Source: Nitratireductor sp.
GTDB taxonomy: Bacteria > Pseudomonadota > Alphaproteobacteria > Rhizobiales > Rhizobiaceae
Direction: 5' to 3'
Assembly: GCA_017854535.1 (NCBI GenBank)
Contig: JAFMHL010000029.1
Location: forward strand, 1-52,786
DNA: 52,786 nt
The translations under genes were made by a program, and so were the position numbers. Every line of letters starts with the position of its first letter. Position 1 is the stretch's first letter. Below, one piece after another: positions 1 through 8,553 of this stretch. The notes below the pieces were generated by a model that saw only the letters and a list, made by a program, of their open reading frames with translations, had not been told where the DNA came from and did not search any database.

Positions 1-296
1 TCATAACTTATCGTGTCTCCCGCAGAGATACCTGTCGGCAACACATCATCATTCAATATACCAATCTTCTGCACATTCAACGAAGGAGCCGCAGGCTCTA
101 CTGCAACACTTTCGGTTGCTGTGGCTGTGTAAACATTACCATCAAAAGTACCATTAGCCGTCACTTCATTGACAATTGCGGCAAGGGCGAATTGCACCTG
201 AGCAAAAGACAAAAGTAGAGCAAGCAACAGCATCGCCGGAGACTTACGTCTCCAGCGGGCCATGCCCGTCCCCTTCTGTTTTTGCCAAAGCTGCAT
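1..296 (-). CDS. DUF11/DUF7507-like repeat protein, 3' end beyond the window (fifth gene of the repeat operon)
   Basis: The reading frame opens at ATG 296 and runs off the left edge, so only about 98 residues are visible. A basic start (MARWRRK) and a hydrophobic stretch ending in FALA form a Sec signal peptide. The mature part begins IVNEVTANGTFDG, which looks like the last strand of a DUF11-type repeat. It then runs through PSLNVQKIG to GDTISY, the opening of a full repeat. Two starts are possible: ATG 296 (GGTGAGGG upstream) and ATG 263 (AAGGGGAC upstream). It lies 36 bases after the previous stop. By analogy it is an exported surface or fibre subunit; the function is not known. Confidence 0.75.
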   Translation of the reverse strand, partial: MQLWQKQKGTGMARWRRKSPAMLLLALLLSFAQVQFALAAIVNEVTANGTFDGNVYTATATESVAVEPAAPSLNVQKIGILNDDVLPTGISAGDTISY

Positions 297-305
297 TAAG
301 CCGCC

Positions 306-319
306 CTCACCTTTTTCGG
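306..319. repeat. 14-bp inverted repeat, left arm (right arm at 1387-1400)
   Basis: CTCACCTTTTTCGG at 306-319 is the exact reverse complement of 1387-1400. The two arms flank the repeat protein gene at 333-1307. In the minus-strand transcript the copy near 319 contains the GGTGAG ribosome binding site of the next gene. It may therefore pair with the upstream copy, or the arms may be a recombination substrate, or the match may be chance. Confidence 0.6.
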
Positions 320-332
320 TTCAAGCCGCAGC

Positions 333-1307
333 TTATTGAAGTGTATCCACATCAGACTGGGTTACGACATACGTACCCTCGAACTCAGCGGTATCGCCTG
401 GCGCAAGTGTGTTGACCACTTCATCCAGACCGTCGTCCGCAGAATTGCCACTGGTGTTATTTAGCGTTTCAAGCGTTGGAACCGGATCAGAACCCGAACC
501 TGCGGTAACATCATCCACTAGGCCTACATTGGTCATCGGCACGTTACCGGTATTGGTTACAACATAATTATAGGTGATCGTATCACCCACGCCATAACCT
601 GAATCAGGTGTCGCAATTTTCGTGACCGCAAGGGTTGCAACAACTGCTGTAACAGGGATTGAAACCGGATCACTATCATCGGTGATAGCGTCAGCCACAC
701 CAACTGGAGCAGTAGCAGAACCTGTCGCGGTATTGTCGATTGTACCATCGCCGCCCACAGCATTGACAAAGTCAGCATTGGTGACCGTATAAGTGGCTGT
801 CCAAGTGATCGTATCACCCGGTGCCAATGTATCCCAAACACTGTCCAGACTGTTATCGGTAGAATCGCCCGTGGTAACACCGTTGGCATTGGTGCCGCCG
901 CCTGAATCAACATCAGTCAACGATGCAACAGCAAAACTGATGGTCGATAGCGAACCAGATGCACCCGCATCATGAGGATCGGCCATGGAAACAGCTGTGA
1001 GCGTCTGGTTACCTGTGTTTTCTGCCGTGAAGGTATAGGTGATGATATCACCGTCATTGACTGGACCTGCCGTATTGGCGGATTTCGTAACCAGAAGCGA
1101 AGGTGTAGCTGCTTCTAAAGATACTTCTTCATCAGCTGTTTCAGTAATGTTAGGACCAACAGGCGGCGTACCTGTTACGGTAACCGTGTTGTTGATCGTC
1201 GCAAACGCCGGCGACGCCATCCCCGATACAGTTCCCAAAGCGATGAATGACACAGCCAAACGGCTCTGTGTCAAAGATCGAAAAATACTCGAGTTCTGGT
1301 TGTTCAT
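333..1307 (-). CDS. Secreted DUF11/DUF7507-like repeat protein ending in an incomplete repeat
   Basis: About 324 residues from ATG 1307, which has GGGGCAGGGAA just upstream. An in-frame ATG at 1427 would add a 40-residue leader and also has a GGAAAGGAAA site. The signal peptide ends in SPAFA. The mature protein starts TINNTVTVTGTPPVG, matching its own internal repeat boundary TIDNTATGSATAPVG. One complete repeat follows, then a second that stops at TYVVTQSDVDTLQ, where family members normally continue into a final strand. Repeat hallmarks are GDTITY, NTGN and LAPGDT. It shares its operon with three similar genes upstream and one downstream. It is likely an extracellular beta-sandwich protein; no enzymatic motif is visible. 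Confidence 0.8.
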   Translation of the reverse strand: MNNQNSSIFRSLTQSRLAVSFIALGTVSGMASPAFATINNTVTVTGTPPVGPNITETADEEVSLEAATPSLLVTKSANTAGPVNDGDIITYTFTAENTGNQTLTAVSMADPHDAGASGSLSTISFAVASLTDVDSGGGTNANGVTTGDSTDNSLDSVWDTLAPGDTITWTATYTVTNADFVNAVGGDGTIDNTATGSATAPVGVADAITDDSDPVSIPVTAVVATLAVTKIATPDSGYGVGDTITYNYVVTNTGNVPMTNVGLVDDVTAGSGSDPVPTLETLNNTSGNSADDGLDEVVNTLAPGDTAEFEGTYVVTQSDVDTLQ

Positions 1308-1386
1308 TTCCCTGCCCCTTTCAGGTTGTTGATTTAAGTTGGTGGCAGCTGGCAGACTGCCAACTCCACCTGTTAGACGCTTCACC

Positions 1387-1400
1387 CCGAAAAAGGTGAG
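1387..1400. repeat. 14-bp inverted repeat, right arm (left arm at 306-319)
   Basis: CCGAAAAAGGTGAG here is perfectly complementary in orientation to 306-319. It lies in the leader of the gene at 333-1307, or in codons 10-14 if that gene starts at 1427. Neither arm extends beyond 14 bases. Confidence 0.6.
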
Positions 1401-1450
1401 CTTTGATTTATTCGATAAATTGCTCATTTATATTTCCTTTCCCGGCGCGG

Positions 1451-2458
1451 TTATTGTGCGTCGATATCTGCTTGTAGGATGGTGTAGGTTGCGGTGAAGT
1501 AAGCCACGTCACCTGGATACAGGATGTCGACAGTATTACCCGCTGTGTAAACCGAGTTACCGGATGTGTTGGCAAGGGAGTTATAAGTAATAGTTCCTAG
1601 TGTTCCCTGCGCCACGTGAGCATCTGTTAGGCCAACAGTGGTAACCGGCACATCACCATTATTAGTAACGGTATAAACGTAAGTGATGAGCGTACCTTCT
1701 GGACGTTCGGTTCCGGCAGCTGTTAGCGACCCAAGACCTGAACCTGCAATATCACCTGGTATTGGAGTGCCTTCATATGCCAACTTAAGAACATCCAGAG
1801 ATGCGTCCGCATCAAGCGGAACAGACGCTGTTCCCGGTGTAACAGATGAGACAAAAGTTGCTCCAAAACTGCCTTCCGCATGCGCCGAGTTGTCAAGATT
1901 TCCGTCATTATCAAGGCTAAGCGTGCTGGTTCCGCCTAGTGTATTAATGTCAGCAGCAGTGATGGTATAAGTAGTCGTGAATACAGCCACTGCACCCGGA
2001 GCCATAGTGATCGAAGAACCCGAAGCAGCTGGTGAACCAGCTTGTGTGGTCCAGCTATCAAAAGCAGGCGCGGTGAAAGTTCCGGTACCTTCATGGGTAT
2101 CATTGATACTTACACCTGTTAGCGTGGTGTTGCCGCCATTGGTAACCGTGTAGGTATAAACAACGTCTTCACCCTCATCCCCTTCATTATCCGCATCATC
2201 GCTGGTAGCGACCGCAAAATCGACGCTTTTGGTGATCGTCAGAACATTATTGGTATTCTCAAGATCAACTTCGACCGGAAGTGAGTCATCGGTGACCGGA
2301 TTACTAGCAGGGTCCGTACCGTTAACAGTAGCGGTGTTGTCAATAGAGAAAGGCGTTGCCGCATCAGCAACCGTGATTGGTGTGGCCACCAAAGCCAATA
2401 CCACCAGCGACGCTCCCAATGAGCGTGTGATACCATTTTGAATAATCATGCGTGTCAT
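1451..2458 (-). CDS. Secreted DUF11/DUF7507-like repeat protein ending in an incomplete repeat
   Basis: About 335 residues from ATG 2458, chosen because a very strong site (CCAGGGGGGAGAAAATT) lies directly upstream and the signal peptide follows at a normal distance. An ATG at 2533 would add 25 polar residues. Cleavage is expected after TVADA. The mature start SIDNTATVNGTDPAS resembles the closing strand of a repeat (internal counterpart NLDNSAHAEGSFG). Two repeats follow, with GEDVVYTYTVTNGGN and TLITYVYTVTNNGD. The second ends abruptly at TYTILQADIDAQ. It is the third gene of the operon, probably a structural surface protein. The permuted layout is seen directly; assembly with its neighbours is inferred. 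Confidence 0.82.
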   Translation of the reverse strand: MTRMIIQNGITRSLGASLVVLALVATPITVADAATPFSIDNTATVNGTDPASNPVTDDSLPVEVDLENTNNVLTITKSVDFAVATSDDADNEGDEGEDVVYTYTVTNGGNTTLTGVSINDTHEGTGTFTAPAFDSWTTQAGSPAASGSSITMAPGAVAVFTTTYTITAADINTLGGTSTLSLDNDGNLDNSAHAEGSFGATFVSSVTPGTASVPLDADASLDVLKLAYEGTPIPGDIAGSGLGSLTAAGTERPEGTLITYVYTVTNNGDVPVTTVGLTDAHVAQGTLGTITYNSLANTSGNSVYTAGNTVDILYPGDVAYFTATYTILQADIDAQ

Positions 2459-2777
2459 AATTTTCTCCCCCCTGGAGCTTTTTGTGTTTTCAATTGTGAG
2501 TTTGTGGGTCTTGAGTTCGTTTTGCTTTTTCATCTTCGTATTCCTTTAAATTCGTATCTGACTGCTTCAGGTCTGTTTCTTCGAATTGTCGATGAATCAC
2601 CTGAATCATCGGCTGGAGCTGTTTTTCGGTAAAACCTCATTCGCGTTCGATGTCGCGATCGGGTCTCTCCCGGGCTCCCTCGTCCATTTGGAGAAAGAAA
2701 CCTTCGCCGCCAGCCGGGCGGTTTTTGCGCTTGGTCAAATTGGCCTTCAGTGACCATGTTACGTTTTCTTTCCATGG
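2459..2777 (-). other. Untranslated leader between repeat-protein genes
   Basis: These 319 bases separate two genes of one operon. An 83-codon frame (2530-2781) starts in the preceding stop codon, but it is arginine-rich, has no homology I recognise and is probably not a gene. A small hairpin (CCGCC, loop AGCCG, GGCGG) lies at 2707-2721. It has a T run only on the plus strand, so it is not a clear terminator for this operon; it may be an mRNA processing or stabilising stem. The end next to 2458 holds the strong ribosome binding site. Confidence 0.4.
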
Positions 2778-4376
2778 TCATTGGGCATCAATATCCGCTT
2801 GCGTGATTGTGTAGGTAGTTGAAAAGACGATCACGTCTTGGGGGCCAAGTTCGCCCCAGATCGTCGGATCTGCATTGGTGTCAGCTGAGCCGCCGGGCAA
2901 ACCGTTATCAATGGCCGAACCTGCATGGGTTGGATCAACCCAAGGACCAAGGCCCGTATGGCCACTGTCATCGATTTCGACATTGTCTATGGTTTGATTG
3001 CCATTATTGGTAACAGTGTAGGTGTAGGTCACAACCGTTCCAGCTGGAGCCTCTAGGATATTGTCAGTTATGAACCCCGAAGCGCTCGACGATTTAACAA
3101 GTGTCAAAGAAGGATTGGTGGTAATCGTAGTAGTTGCTGAAGCAGATTGTGGCGTTGTTTGAGCGCTATCAAAAGTGGCTGTGTTAACAAGATTGCCACC
3201 ATCATCCATTTGTGCCTGTGTCACTGTATGCGAAATGGTGTAAACCCAGATCTCGCCAGCTTCCATCACACCTGAAACCCCACCGTCCCCAGCTGGAGCC
3301 CCGGGGGTCAATGCCGTTGACGACGCTCCTTGAACCACATTATCGCTAATTGTGATTCCGGTAAGACTACCAGTTCCATTGTTGGTTACAGTGACCGTAT
3401 AGTTAATTGGAGATCCTGCAGCCGTAACATTGGTGGTTGGGGTGGTCTTGGATATCGTAAAAGAAGAGCTCGGCGCGCCAACAGTGATTGCAATCGTGTC
3501 GGTGTCACTTGCTCCTCCACCATTGGCAAAAAACGTCAGAGTAGAAGCCCCGCTATAACCTGACGTTGGCGTGTACTGCAGATTATTCAGGGCGTTGTTA
3601 ATATTGGTTGGCGACCCAGTGAAGGTCATCGTCGCGGAACCATTTGAACCAGATGTAATTGTTATACCCGCGGTGGACCCAAGGTTCAAAATGCCGTTTG
3701 TCACGGACAGGGTGATCGTCATAGTCGCAGCACCTGAATTCGTGGCGACCTGAGGAGCATTTGAACCAGACAGAGTCAAAGCGGTATTGAACGGCGTTGT
3801 TTGCGCACCCGGCGATTGAGTCAACTCCTGAACGTCGACATCGTCCCAACGGGCCGTACCTGGACCACAACAACTGTCTAACGCAGCAACACCAACGCCG
3901 AACAACCCGTTGACGCTCGTAAGAACCTGCCGCCCTGAGATTGGCCCTATAAATCCAGCAGCATCGTCATTGTCGATAGCCGCTCCTGACCATCCGGTTT
4001 GAAGCGTCCCTGTCGATGTTATGTAATAATATGTCCCGCCAATCTGAACAGTCGGGAAGTCATATTGGCCATAATCAGCCGTAGTCCAACCAACCAACGA
4101 ATAGGTGAAAAAGCCGGGATCCGTAGAGGTCAGCGACTGGCTGGCAATTGCTCTTTGCAGCCCACCACCATTGTCTTTCGACACAGCGATCAACTGGCCA
4201 CCTGAATAAGTAAGCGAGCTGTTTGCAGGTGCCGTAGACGTCCATCCGGTAGAACCAGCAGAAAAATCTGAGTTAACCCATTGGGCGGAAGCTTTTTCCA
4301 CGGAAAATAGTAAAATCAATAGGATCAGAACGGTAGACGCGGGAACCGTGCCTGAAGTATCACGTAACGCATTCAT
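2778..4376 (-). CDS. Secreted multidomain protein with cadherin-like and DUF11/DUF7507-like repeats, incomplete last repeat
   Basis: About 532 residues from ATG 4376, chosen because a signal peptide (hydrophobic VLILLILLF, ending EKASA) starts there, although its ribosome binding site is poor. A GTG at 4673 overlaps the upstream stop and would add 99 residues. Mature domains in order are a carbohydrate-binding-like beta domain (about 160 residues), a cadherin/VCBS-like domain with NTALTLSG and LQYTPTSGYSGASTLTF, one full DUF11-type repeat (PINYTVTVTNNG to NLVNTATF), and a last repeat ending TYTITQADIDAQ. The last repeat closely resembles that of the upstream gene. Unlike the next three genes it has a globular N-terminal domain, which would suit a tip or adhesive role; this is inference. 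Confidence 0.75.
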   Translation of the reverse strand: MNALRDTSGTVPASTVLILLILLFSVEKASAQWVNSDFSAGSTGWTSTAPANSSLTYSGGQLIAVSKDNGGGLQRAIASQSLTSTDPGFFTYSLVGWTTADYGQYDFPTVQIGGTYYYITSTGTLQTGWSGAAIDNDDAAGFIGPISGRQVLTSVNGLFGVGVAALDSCCGPGTARWDDVDVQELTQSPGAQTTPFNTALTLSGSNAPQVATNSGAATMTITLSVTNGILNLGSTAGITITSGSNGSATMTFTGSPTNINNALNNLQYTPTSGYSGASTLTFFANGGGASDTDTIAITVGAPSSSFTISKTTPTTNVTAAGSPINYTVTVTNNGTGSLTGITISDNVVQGASSTALTPGAPAGDGGVSGVMEAGEIWVYTISHTVTQAQMDDGGNLVNTATFDSAQTTPQSASATTTITTNPSLTLVKSSSASGFITDNILEAPAGTVVTYTYTVTNNGNQTIDNVEIDDSGHTGLGPWVDPTHAGSAIDNGLPGGSADTNADPTIWGELGPQDVIVFSTTYTITQADIDAQ

Positions 4377-4669
4377 CAGTTTGGCAATATTCTTGAGCGC
4401 GGCCTCTCCATATCCCCTCTCGGAACTATAGAAAGCCCTGATTTCCCCGTTTTTCAGAACCATAAACATACCTGTTTGCAACACGTTAATGGTATCTGAT
4501 TCGATCAAAATCAAGAAGGCAAATATATCGCTAAAGACGCATTCCGCTGGGTAATATACAACTATTCCATGTATATTTGGTACGCCTGAATCATAAAGAG
4601 TATAATTTGGCTGGTTAAACCCACCTATAAATGTCGCTTGAGCAAATAAGTTTTGATACATGCTTATCA

Positions 4670-7537
4670 TCACATCTGCCCATCTATGTCGGCCTGAACG
4701 ACCACATAACTCGAGGAAAATGTAACGACATCAAGGGGCGCCAACGTTCCCCATATCGTGGCATCGCCATTACTGTCTGGTGAGTCTCCACTGACCCCAT
4801 TATCGGTTGTAATTGTTCCAGCATGTGTCGGATCAATCCAAGTTCCAGCGCCCGTATGACCGCTGTCATCTACCTCCACATTGCTGATCGTCTGGTTGCC
4901 ATTATTCGTAACAACATAGGTGTAGACAATCGTGTCGCCTGCTTGCGCCTCAGGCTCAGTATTACCAACGCCTTTGGTGAGACTGAAAGACTTTACGATC
5001 GTAAGAGATGGCGCTGGAGCCAACGCAACCGTTTCAGTAGCATCATCGGATCGAATAACATTATCGCCAGTATCACCTTGGGCATAAGCAATATTCACAA
5101 CCTGTTCAGCATCAAGATCCGCCTGAACAAGAGTGTATGTTCCGTTTACTGTCCAAGTCTCACCAGGCTCGAGAATATTATCCCCGTCATCGCCAGAAAC
5201 TGGAACCGCTGCGAATGTTCCAATTTGTTCATCAACGATTTGTACGCTTGTAAGTCCGGAATTATTTCCGGCAGGGTTAGAAACAGTGAACGTATAGGTC
5301 ACCGTGTCGCCCACGGTATCAGTACCGCTACTATCCACATCAGCCTTTGATGCAAACGCTTTGGTGATGGTGATATAAGTCTGACAGATTTCGACGGTGT
5401 CAAGAAAATTACCGACTGAGATACTGCCACTGCCTGTAGACAAGGCAGTAAAATCAAGTGTTGCGCTTGTTCCAGTATCACTCACGACATGGGTCTGACC
5501 ATACTCACTCCAAGCAGATGTCCCGGTAGAAAAATTTGGCGCTGCGGTGGATCCACCACCACTGTCTGAAATCAACAACGCGCCCGTATCTGTGCCGCCA
5601 CGACCACGATGTGCCCAATAAACATTAAGTTCAGCACGGGGCTGAACGACTGCAGAACTGTTTGTCAAAGTGCCAGCTATGTAAGCGTTTAATTCAGCAA
5701 ACTGTCCACCCGTATGAGAAGCCACACCATTGAATCCAGAATCCCAAATTTCAATTCCAGAATCCGTTGTCGTCCATGATGGAATGTTAGGTGATACAAT
5801 TTGATAGGTGGTGGAAGCCGTAACTGGAATTTCAAATCCGTTATTGGAAAGCAGATTGGTCCCAACGCATTGAGGCGAGCCTGTTCCCCCTGAAGGCGCC
5901 GAAGCCGTAATCGGCACACTCGCAAAATCATCCCCCGCACCATCATTGGGGTTGGAGTCAGGGTCGACGTAAGTTGATGCCGTGACTTGAGCGGTATTTG
6001 TAATTGTTCCCGTCGCGGTGACTGTCGCTTCAATCTGTAAGGTGGGGGCTGCGCCACCAACCGCTACTGAGCCTGCGTTCCAGGTAACAGTCCCATCAGA
6101 GTTGGAAGCAGAGCCTTGACTTGGAGTGGCTGATACAAAGGTCAAACCAGCCGGAAGCACATCTGTGACAACAACCCCCGGCGCAGCATCCGCTCCGCTA
6201 TTACTGAGGGTCACGGTATAAATCACATTTGAGCCAACTGTGGGTGTTGAGTTGTTTACCGACTTGGCTAGAGACAAATCCGCTTGCGGCGCGCAGGCGA
6301 CCACTTCGAATGCATCCCCTCCAGCAACATTGTTGCTTTCTAGCCCAGAGACCTGAAAAGTTACGGAACTGTGGGTGCCCGAAATCATAACGGAGCCAGC
6401 GGCCGTTCCGGTACTTCCGTTTGTGCTTGACTGCGTTCCTATTGTGGAGACGCCTAAAGTGCGCAGAAACGTATTGTCGGAATAGGTTTCGAAATGACCA
6501 ACACCAGCCAACCGAAACAAAGTACCTCCGGAAGTCAGTGTCCATTTTGAAGTATTTGAAGTACCGGAAGCAGCAGTCCCACCAACCCGGTCAATATGAA
6601 TGACCGGATTTGTCACAGGCTTGGCAAATGTTATGGTATAATTTCCAAGATTTCCACTTGAGGACGTTGGACCTGTCCAGTTGAAAGTATCCACTTTCGA
6701 TGCATTACCTTGGACCGCGGTTGCACTGAACGCTGCAATGTTATTCATCGTATCAGTTGTTGAGCCACTCCAACTGCCGCCACCTGACGCTGACACGCCT
6801 CGTGTGACTCCAATTCCGCCAGATGTTGCAGATGCACCAGTCCAAGCGCCCGTCAAATCTGAACAGATTTGCACGCCGGTTGGCGCAGGCGGCACAGGAG
6901 GCGTTACTGGAGTAAATGCCCAAGTCAATGTAAAAGTTCCAGTATTGCTGCCATAGCCATCTACCTGAATGCGATAGACGGTTCCTGAGGTGACAGTAAC
7001 TGAATTACTACTTTGAAGTCCGCATGCATCATCATTGGAAGCAACAGAGCTTAGGGCGTTCACGGCGCTGCCAGTAAATGTTTGCAGCGTTGTATCGAAG
7101 CTTGTAGAGCCACCACAGGTTTCGACGGCAAAATTACCGTTGGATGGCGCGGTCCAACTATACCACATGGAATTCAGCGAACCGCCGCCAAATGTTGTTG
7201 GTTCTCCTGTTTGGCCCGTAGCGCCAACATTCGATGCAGTGAGACTGCCACTTCCACTAATCGTCGTTCCGGGAAAGTTGTTCAGCGCGAGAGCGGGACC
7301 AAGCGCCAAAAACAGAAAGGCGAAGAAAAAGTTAATCGCTAATGAAACAGTTTTGGGGAGTATTTTGACCACACTTGCAAAAACATGTTTGCAGGTAAGG
7401 GCTTGAGTGCAGGCATTTAATTCAACAAAATCACGGCAATATTTATCACCTGCTGTCCACGCTCGCGCATAGCCAGATTTCGCCAAAATTGACGTGAACA
7501 AAAGTAGGAGATGGCACAATCGCCCCTGCCGCCGCAT
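4670..7537 (-). CDS. Large secreted multidomain protein with DUF11/DUF7507-like repeats, first gene of the operon
   Basis: 955 residues from ATG 7537 (GGGGGTTGA upstream). The hydrophobic export signal lies only at about residues 63-85 (ending PALA), so the true start may be later, for example GTG 7372. Domains: a PPC-like beta domain (about 87-215, with WYSWTAP and YRIQVDGYG), an unrecognised beta domain (220-410), a classic DUF11 repeat (ADLSLAKSVNN to ITNTAQVTAS), a beta domain opening NLLSNNGFEIP that resembles DUF642/choice-of-anchor modules (550-725), and two DUF7507-like repeats. The final repeat stops at YVVVQADIDGQM, short of its last strand. The gene overlaps the GTG of the next frame. 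It is likely exported and extracellular. Confidence 0.78.
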   Translation of the reverse strand: MRRQGRLCHLLLLFTSILAKSGYARAWTAGDKYCRDFVELNACTQALTCKHVFASVVKILPKTVSLAINFFFAFLFLALGPALALNNFPGTTISGSGSLTASNVGATGQTGEPTTFGGGSLNSMWYSWTAPSNGNFAVETCGGSTSFDTTLQTFTGSAVNALSSVASNDDACGLQSSNSVTVTSGTVYRIQVDGYGSNTGTFTLTWAFTPVTPPVPPAPTGVQICSDLTGAWTGASATSGGIGVTRGVSASGGGSWSGSTTDTMNNIAAFSATAVQGNASKVDTFNWTGPTSSSGNLGNYTITFAKPVTNPVIHIDRVGGTAASGTSNTSKWTLTSGGTLFRLAGVGHFETYSDNTFLRTLGVSTIGTQSSTNGSTGTAAGSVMISGTHSSVTFQVSGLESNNVAGGDAFEVVACAPQADLSLAKSVNNSTPTVGSNVIYTVTLSNSGADAAPGVVVTDVLPAGLTFVSATPSQGSASNSDGTVTWNAGSVAVGGAAPTLQIEATVTATGTITNTAQVTASTYVDPDSNPNDGAGDDFASVPITASAPSGGTGSPQCVGTNLLSNNGFEIPVTASTTYQIVSPNIPSWTTTDSGIEIWDSGFNGVASHTGGQFAELNAYIAGTLTNSSAVVQPRAELNVYWAHRGRGGTDTGALLISDSGGGSTAAPNFSTGTSAWSEYGQTHVVSDTGTSATLDFTALSTGSGSISVGNFLDTVEICQTYITITKAFASKADVDSSGTDTVGDTVTYTFTVSNPAGNNSGLTSVQIVDEQIGTFAAVPVSGDDGDNILEPGETWTVNGTYTLVQADLDAEQVVNIAYAQGDTGDNVIRSDDATETVALAPAPSLTIVKSFSLTKGVGNTEPEAQAGDTIVYTYVVTNNGNQTISNVEVDDSGHTGAGTWIDPTHAGTITTDNGVSGDSPDSNGDATIWGTLAPLDVVTFSSSYVVVQADIDGQM

Positions 7538-7855
7538 TCAACCCCCGTTAAAAGTTAAGAATCAGTAAATGATTCGAAAGGGTTAGGTCACGCACCTCGA
7601 CTCGTTTTTTAGACCAAATGGGGATTTTATTGACGCACACGTCAATTGTGTTGCTCAAAAGACTCAAAAATATGAATCATAGGTATATTACGTTAAGTAA
7701 CACCCTTAATGGTTGCGCAATCAAACCGAATCAATTTTCTGAAATTTCGCTTTTAAATTGAAATGCAGCAAAACATCTTCATTTAGCCAACAATTTGAAC
7801 GATAATTCTACCGAACTGGCACAATCGTTATTCGACCACGCTCAACATAAGTCAA
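7538..7855. other. Intergenic region upstream of the repeat-protein operon
   Basis: 318 AT-rich bases between the operon start and the end of the SDR gene on the same strand. No credible coding frame was found. It contains the perfect palindrome at 7629-7646 and several A/T runs. On the minus strand a TATGAT-like hexamer occurs near 7680, but without a convincing -35 element. The operon promoter is expected here. Confidence 0.5.
7629..7646. promoter_or_regulatory. Perfect inverted repeat, candidate operator
   Basis: ATTGACG, four-base spacer CACA, CGTCAAT: perfect 7-base arms. It lies about 90 bases upstream of the first gene of the repeat-protein operon and there is no T run after it, so a dimeric regulator site is more likely than a terminator. 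The regulator is unknown. Confidence 0.45.
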
Positions 7856-8536
7856 TTACCAGTCAATTCTCGACCCATCGTAATTGATGAAACAGCCCGT
7901 TTTTGTAATACCTAAAGCGCTGGCGACTTTCAAAATTCCAGCGGCGCTTTCTGCCGGGCTTATATCCGCCGAACCGCCTCCCATATCCGTGCGCACCCAG
8001 CCAGGATGCATGGATATGACAGTTACCCCCTCACCTCGAAGATCAGTCGCCAAGCCTTGCATCACTTTGTTCAAGGCAGCTTTTGATGCTCTATAAGCAA
8101 TACGGTCAGAGGTTTGATGCGCCATACTTCCCATCTTCGACGATATAGAAATAATCCGTGGATTTGCGCTTTTCTTCAGATGAGGCAGAAACGCCTGAGA
8201 CACCGTGAGCGGCGCTAAAGTGTTGATGGCCAGCGTTTGTGCAAATCCCTCAAAATCCATTGCCAAAGGTGATTGGATTTGTGGACCAATAATCCCTGCA
8301 TTGTTGATCAATACATCAATTGCTCCATCAAAAAGCTTGGCGGCTTGCGCAACAGCTGAAGCATCCGTCACATCAAATATCAAGGGTGTAAAGTCTGATC
8401 CCAATTGCTTGGAAACCGCATCGCCATGGTCTTGTTGACGAACCGACCCAACAACCTTGTCACCATTGGCAATTGCCTGTTTCGCCAGTTCAAAACCAAT
8501 ACCGCGATAAACGCCCGTGATGAGATAGGTTGTCAT
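7856..8536 (-). CDS. Short-chain dehydrogenase/reductase
   Basis: 226 residues, a classical SDR. The N-terminal Rossmann motif is TGVYRGIGFELA (usual TGxxxGIG), followed by NNAG at about residue 77, the catalytic Ser region ISISSKMGSM, and YRASK supplying Tyr and Lys. NAD(P)-dependent oxidoreduction of an unknown carbonyl or alcohol is expected in the cytoplasm. The closest recognisable type is the csgA/sniffer-like group often annotated simply as SDR. The start at 8536 has TGAGGAG at good spacing. It follows two small orphan genes on the same strand by 17 bases and may share their transcript. Confidence 0.85.
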   Translation of the reverse strand: MTTYLITGVYRGIGFELAKQAIANGDKVVGSVRQQDHGDAVSKQLGSDFTPLIFDVTDASAVAQAAKLFDGAIDVLINNAGIIGPQIQSPLAMDFEGFAQTLAINTLAPLTVSQAFLPHLKKSANPRIISISSKMGSMAHQTSDRIAYRASKAALNKVMQGLATDLRGEGVTVISMHPGWVRTDMGGGSADISPAESAAGILKVASALGITKTGCFINYDGSRIDW

Positions 8537-8553
8537 TTAAACTCCTCACAATT

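Noticed and set aside
2707-2726. Hairpin with T run resembling a terminator
   Set aside because: The T run is on the plus strand while the surrounding genes are on the minus strand, and no plus-strand gene ends there.
2530-2781. 83-codon frame overlapping the end of the gene at 2778
   Set aside because: Arginine-rich translation without any family resemblance, and it covers the leader with the strong ribosome binding site of the next gene. More likely untranslated.
4377-4673. N-terminal extension of the repeat protein at 2778-4376 up to GTG 4673
   Set aside because: The extension would bury the signal peptide about 100 residues inside the protein; kept only as an alternative start.
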